A DNA stretch of 22,748 bases from an uncultured Eubacteriales bacterium. Its GTDB lineage: Bacteria; Bacillota; Clostridia; Oscillospirales; RGIG7773. Where the stretch lies: NCBI GenBank assembly GCA_934541205.1, contig CAKTDK010000011.1:1-22748 (forward strand), in the 5' to 3' direction. The translations under genes were made by a program, and so were the position numbers. Positions within the stretch are counted from its first letter, which is position 1, and every line of letters begins with the position of its first letter. The notes beneath the pieces were generated by a model. It saw only the letters and a program-made list of their open reading frames with translations, made no database searches and had not been told where the DNA came from. Below are positions 20,489 to 22,748 of the stretch, in pieces.

Positions 20489-21800
20489 AGCGGGGTTGAT
20501 TTCTCTTGGCTGCGCCAAAAATCAGGTTGATTCTGAAAGGATGCTGAGCATTCTTGAAAAAAACGGCATAGAAATTATGTCTACGGCGGATGAAAGCGAC
20601 GTTATAATAATCAATACCTGCGGTTTTATTGAAGATGCTAAAAAAGAAGCCATTGAAAATATACTTGATATGGTTAAATTAAAAAATGAAAAGACTATTA
20701 AAAAAATAATAGTTACAGGCTGTCTTGCAGAAAGATATAAAGATGAAATAAAAGAAGAGATACCTGAAATAGACGGCGTTTTGGGAACAGGAAGCTATGA
20801 TGATATAGCGATTGCCGTAAAAAATGTAATGGCGGATGAAAATTATATTTCTTTTAAGGATAAAAATAAGTATATGCCTGTTGGCGACAGAATACTTACC
20901 ACTCCAAGTTATATGGGGTATTTAAAAATTGCAGAAGGCTGCGACAATAAATGCACTTACTGCGCTATACCTCAGATAAGAGGAAGATACAGAAGTATTC
21001 CAATAGAAGAACTTATGCGCCAGGCAGAGCTTATGTATGAAGAAGGAGTCAGAGAACTTTGCGTTATTGCTCAGGATTCTTCAAGATACGGCGAAGATAT
21101 TTACGGAGAATATTCTCTTGCAAGACTTTTAAAGGAGCTTTGTAAAATAGATTTTAAATGGATAAGAGTATTATATCTTTATCCTGATAAGGTAACCGAT
21201 GAGCTTATTAATGTTATTGCTTCCGAAGATAAAATTGTAAAGTATATCGAAATGCCCTTGCAGCATATAAATAACAATGTACTTTTAAGAATGAACAGAA
21301 AAGGTACTAAGGAAGAAATAATATCTTTAATAGAAAAAATAAGAAAAAAAATACCGGAAGTTGTTATAAGAAGTACATTTATTGTAGGATTTCCCAGAGA
21401 AACAAAAGAAGAATTTGAGGAGCTTTTGGAATTTATAAAAGATGCCCGGCTTGAAAGAGTAGGAGCTTTTAAATATTCTGCCGAAGAGGGAACAAAGGCT
21501 TTTGAAATGAAAAATCAGATAGATGAAAAAGTAAAAGAAGAACGGCTTGAAATTCTTATGTCTCAGCAATCTGTAATAAGCGATGAAATAAATAAAACTT
21601 TTATAGGCAAGACTTTAGAAGTATTGGTTGAAGACTATGACAGATATGCTGAAGTTTATTACGGAAGAAGTTATATGGATACATTTGAAATAGACGGAAA
21701 AGTATTTTTTGCTACTGATAAAAAAGTAAAGCCCGGTGATTTTGTAAAAGTTAAAATACTTGATGTATTTGAATATGATTTGATGGGAGAATTAATATGA
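20475..21800 (+). CDS. rimO: Ribosomal protein uS12 methylthiotransferase RimO
   Basis: About 441 aa, a radical-SAM methylthiotransferase that adds a methylthio group to Asp88 (E. coli numbering) of ribosomal protein uS12. The N-terminal UPF0004 domain has Cys13 (ISLGCAKNQVDSE), Cys49 (INTCGF) and Cys83 (VTGCLAER) for the second cluster. The radical-SAM motif CxxxCxxC is Cys156, 160 and 163 in AEGCDNKCTYCAIPQIRG. The C-terminal ~65 residues form the TRAM domain. 'LGCAKNQVDSE' is the RimO rather than MiaB signature. I chose the second of two adjacent ATGs because GGAGG lies 6 bases before it; the first (20472) is only 3 bases away. It overlaps recX upstream and pgsA downstream (ATGA). Confidence 0.96.
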   Translation: MKSIKAGLISLGCAKNQVDSERMLSILEKNGIEIMSTADESDVIIINTCGFIEDAKKEAIENILDMVKLKNEKTIKKIIVTGCLAERYKDEIKEEIPEIDGVLGTGSYDDIAIAVKNVMADENYISFKDKNKYMPVGDRILTTPSYMGYLKIAEGCDNKCTYCAIPQIRGRYRSIPIEELMRQAELMYEEGVRELCVIAQDSSRYGEDIYGEYSLARLLKELCKIDFKWIRVLYLYPDKVTDELINVIASEDKIVKYIEMPLQHINNNVLLRMNRKGTKEEIISLIEKIRKKIPEVVIRSTFIVGFPRETKEEFEELLEFIKDARLERVGAFKYSAEEGTKAFEMKNQIDEKVKEERLEILMSQQSVISDEINKTFIGKTLEVLVEDYDRYAEVYYGRSYMDTFEIDGKVFFATDKKVKPGDFVKVKILDVFEYDLMGELI

Positions 21801-22378
21801 ATATAGCAAATAAACTTACGATTTTCAGAATTATTCTGGTACCTGTTTTTATTGTGTGTTTTTTATTCGACTTTCCTTTGCATGGATTTTTGGCTTTGAT
21901 TATTTTTGCGGCTGCGTCAATAACGGATATGATAGACGGAAAGCTTGCAAGAAAATATAATCTTATTACAGAATTCGGCAAGCTTATGGATCCTCTTGCG
22001 GATAAAATTCTTGTTATTGCCGCTTTAATAATGTTTATTGAAAAGGATTTGATTTTTGGCTGGATTGTATTGATAATTATCACAAGAGAGCTTTTGGTAA
22101 CTTCAGTAAGACTTGTTGCAGTAAATTCTGGAAAAGTTATTGCTGCGTCTATTTGGGGAAAAATGAAAACTGTAACTCAGCTAATAGGGATTGTAGTTGT
22201 ACTTCTTGAGTTTTCTTTAATGGAGCTTAATATAAAAGAATTGTCTTTTATAAATAATATGTATGCCATGAACATTGGCATCGGTCAGATCATATTATAT
22301 ATTGCGACAGTGCTTACTGTCTTTTCCGGATATGAATACGTAAAGGAAAATTGGGAATTTATAGATTTCAGAAAATAA
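21797..22378 (+). CDS. pgsA: CDP-diacylglycerol--glycerol-3-phosphate 3-phosphatidyltransferase
   Basis: A 193-aa membrane enzyme that makes phosphatidylglycerol phosphate from CDP-diacylglycerol and glycerol-3-phosphate, the committed step to phosphatidylglycerol and cardiolipin. The CDP-alcohol phosphotransferase signature is complete: Asp44-x2-Asp47-Gly48-x2-Ala51-Arg52-x8-Gly61-x3-Asp65-x3-Asp69 (DMIDGKLAR...GKLMDPLAD). The start MNIANKLTIFRIILVPVFI is typical of PgsA. About five or six hydrophobic segments are seen. Its ATG overlaps the rimO stop by four bases; rimO-pgsA order is common in Firmicutes. Its stop abuts the promoter of the T-box leader. Confidence 0.97.
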   Translation: MNIANKLTIFRIILVPVFIVCFLFDFPLHGFLALIIFAAASITDMIDGKLARKYNLITEFGKLMDPLADKILVIAALIMFIEKDLIFGWIVLIIITRELLVTSVRLVAVNSGKVIAASIWGKMKTVTQLIGIVVVLLEFSLMELNIKELSFINNMYAMNIGIGQIILYIATVLTVFSGYEYVKENWEFIDFRK

Positions 22379-22407
22379 TTGACAAAAAAATAAGGCTGTA
22401 ATATAAT
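22379..22407 (+). promoter_or_regulatory. Consensus sigma-A promoter of the T-box leader
   Basis: TTGACA (22379-22384), an exact 17-base spacer and TATAAT (22402-22407), a perfect match to consensus. It starts one base after the pgsA stop codon. The transcript would start near 22414. Confidence 0.92.
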
Positions 22408-22413
22408 ATAAAA

Positions 22414-22645
22414 TAATATTAGGCAATGATTGGAAAAAGTAACATCAATAAGGCTTTCAGAGAGATTCGTGTATGGTGAAATCGAATTAAGATGAGTTGA
22501 TGCCAAGTGCGTCCATGAGCTTTCTGCAGGAAATAAAGTATGGCAGAACGAGTTTCCGCGTTAAGGAAGAGTCTTTGACCGTAAGCAAAAAACGAAGTGG
22601 GACCGCGGATTACACCGCCTTCGAGAAATCGAGGGCGGTTTTTGT
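22414..22645 (+). ncRNA. T-box leader (tRNA-sensing riboswitch), likely Cys-specific
   Basis: The complete leader of a T-box-controlled gene that lies beyond the right edge. Stem I: base AGGC/GCTT, a kink-turn (ATGAT with TGAGC), TGGA/TCCA (22431-22434 with 22512-22515), and a specifier loop with AGTA on the 5' side (22438-22441), closed by CATCAA/TTGATG (22443-22448 with 22497-22502). An AGAGAG motif and a GGTG-AAA hairpin (ATTCG/CGAAT) follow in the distal part. The T-box core GTGGGACCGCG (22597-22607) matches GTGGNACCGCG, then comes the terminator. The specifier loop's 3' strand reads CCAAGTGCG; TGC (22508-22510) followed by a purine, directly before the lower helix, is the best specifier, giving tRNA-Cys. 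The variable base after TGG is G22601, which could wobble with the U73 of tRNA-Cys. GCG (Ala) is the alternative but fits A73 poorly. Uncharged tRNA would favour antitermination. Confidence 0.93.
22614..22644 (+). terminator. T-box regulated terminator
   Basis: An 11-bp stem ACCGCCTTCGA/TCGAGGGCGGT (one G-U) with a GAAA tetraloop is followed by TTTTT. It competes with the antiterminator that uses the GACCGCGG region just upstream. Confidence 0.93.
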
Positions 22646-22748
22646 TATTAAAAATATAGTTACTGAATTTTCAATGATGTAATTATAATAAAAAACAAGA
22701 GAAAAAATAATCTAAAATTCGGTTATATATCATATATTAGTGTAAAAT

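Noticed and set aside
22497..22682. Open frame at the right end
   Set aside because: It runs through the T-box core and the terminator hairpin, which explain that sequence fully as RNA.

Overview
The window reads as chromosome of a low-GC, spore-forming Firmicute, most likely a Clostridia-class anaerobe. The evidence is very AT-rich intergenic DNA, GGAGG-type ribosome sites, sigma-A promoters close to consensus, a T-box leader, a two-LysM GH18 spore-cortex hydrolase, and the recA-recX-rimO-pgsA gene order. I cannot name a species.

Left part (1-6300). The minus strand carries the end of an SsuBC/TauBC-type ABC import operon (a permease cut by the window edge, plus its ATPase) and a 64-aa small protein with its own terminator. 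A plus-strand three-gene operon (1694-5114) follows. It encodes a DNRLRE-type lipoprotein, a secreted papain-fold (C39/C10-like) peptidase with an apparent Spi-like prodomain, and a cysteine-containing lipoprotein of unknown function. A fourth, convergent lipoprotein gene faces it across a perfect 28-bp inverted repeat. This extracytoplasmic cluster is the least familiar part of the window and has the most AT-rich genes.

Middle part (6300-14800). Here are the spore hydrolase (SleL/YaaH type), a 75-aa protein, tRNA-Lys(CUU) with a textbook promoter and terminator, and a LeuT-fold sodium symporter. The symporter is divergent from an operon of PLP aminotransferase, trpS, a TagO/WecA-type polyprenyl-phosphate sugar-1-phosphate transferase and a two-TM protein with a helical cytosolic region. 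The two divergent promoters share one palindromic -35 element.

Right part (14800-22748). A minus-strand operon encodes a short QueG-like double [4Fe-4S] protein, a 105-aa protein, an HD phosphohydrolase and an MscS channel. It is divergent, across paired extended -10 promoters, from a plus-strand set: a YfbR-like HD nucleotidase, a degenerate MNT nucleotidyltransferase and a HEPN protein. The recA promoter and recA-recX-rimO-pgsA follow, with successive genes overlapping. The window ends with a complete T-box leader whose regulated gene lies beyond the edge; its specifier is best read as UGC (Cys).

No CRISPR array, insertion sequence or intact prophage was seen. The items most worth a second look are the secreted peptidase/lipoprotein operon, the catalytically degraded MNT beside a HEPN protein with an intact RxxxxH, and the tandem 20-21-bp repeats before the lipoprotein operon.
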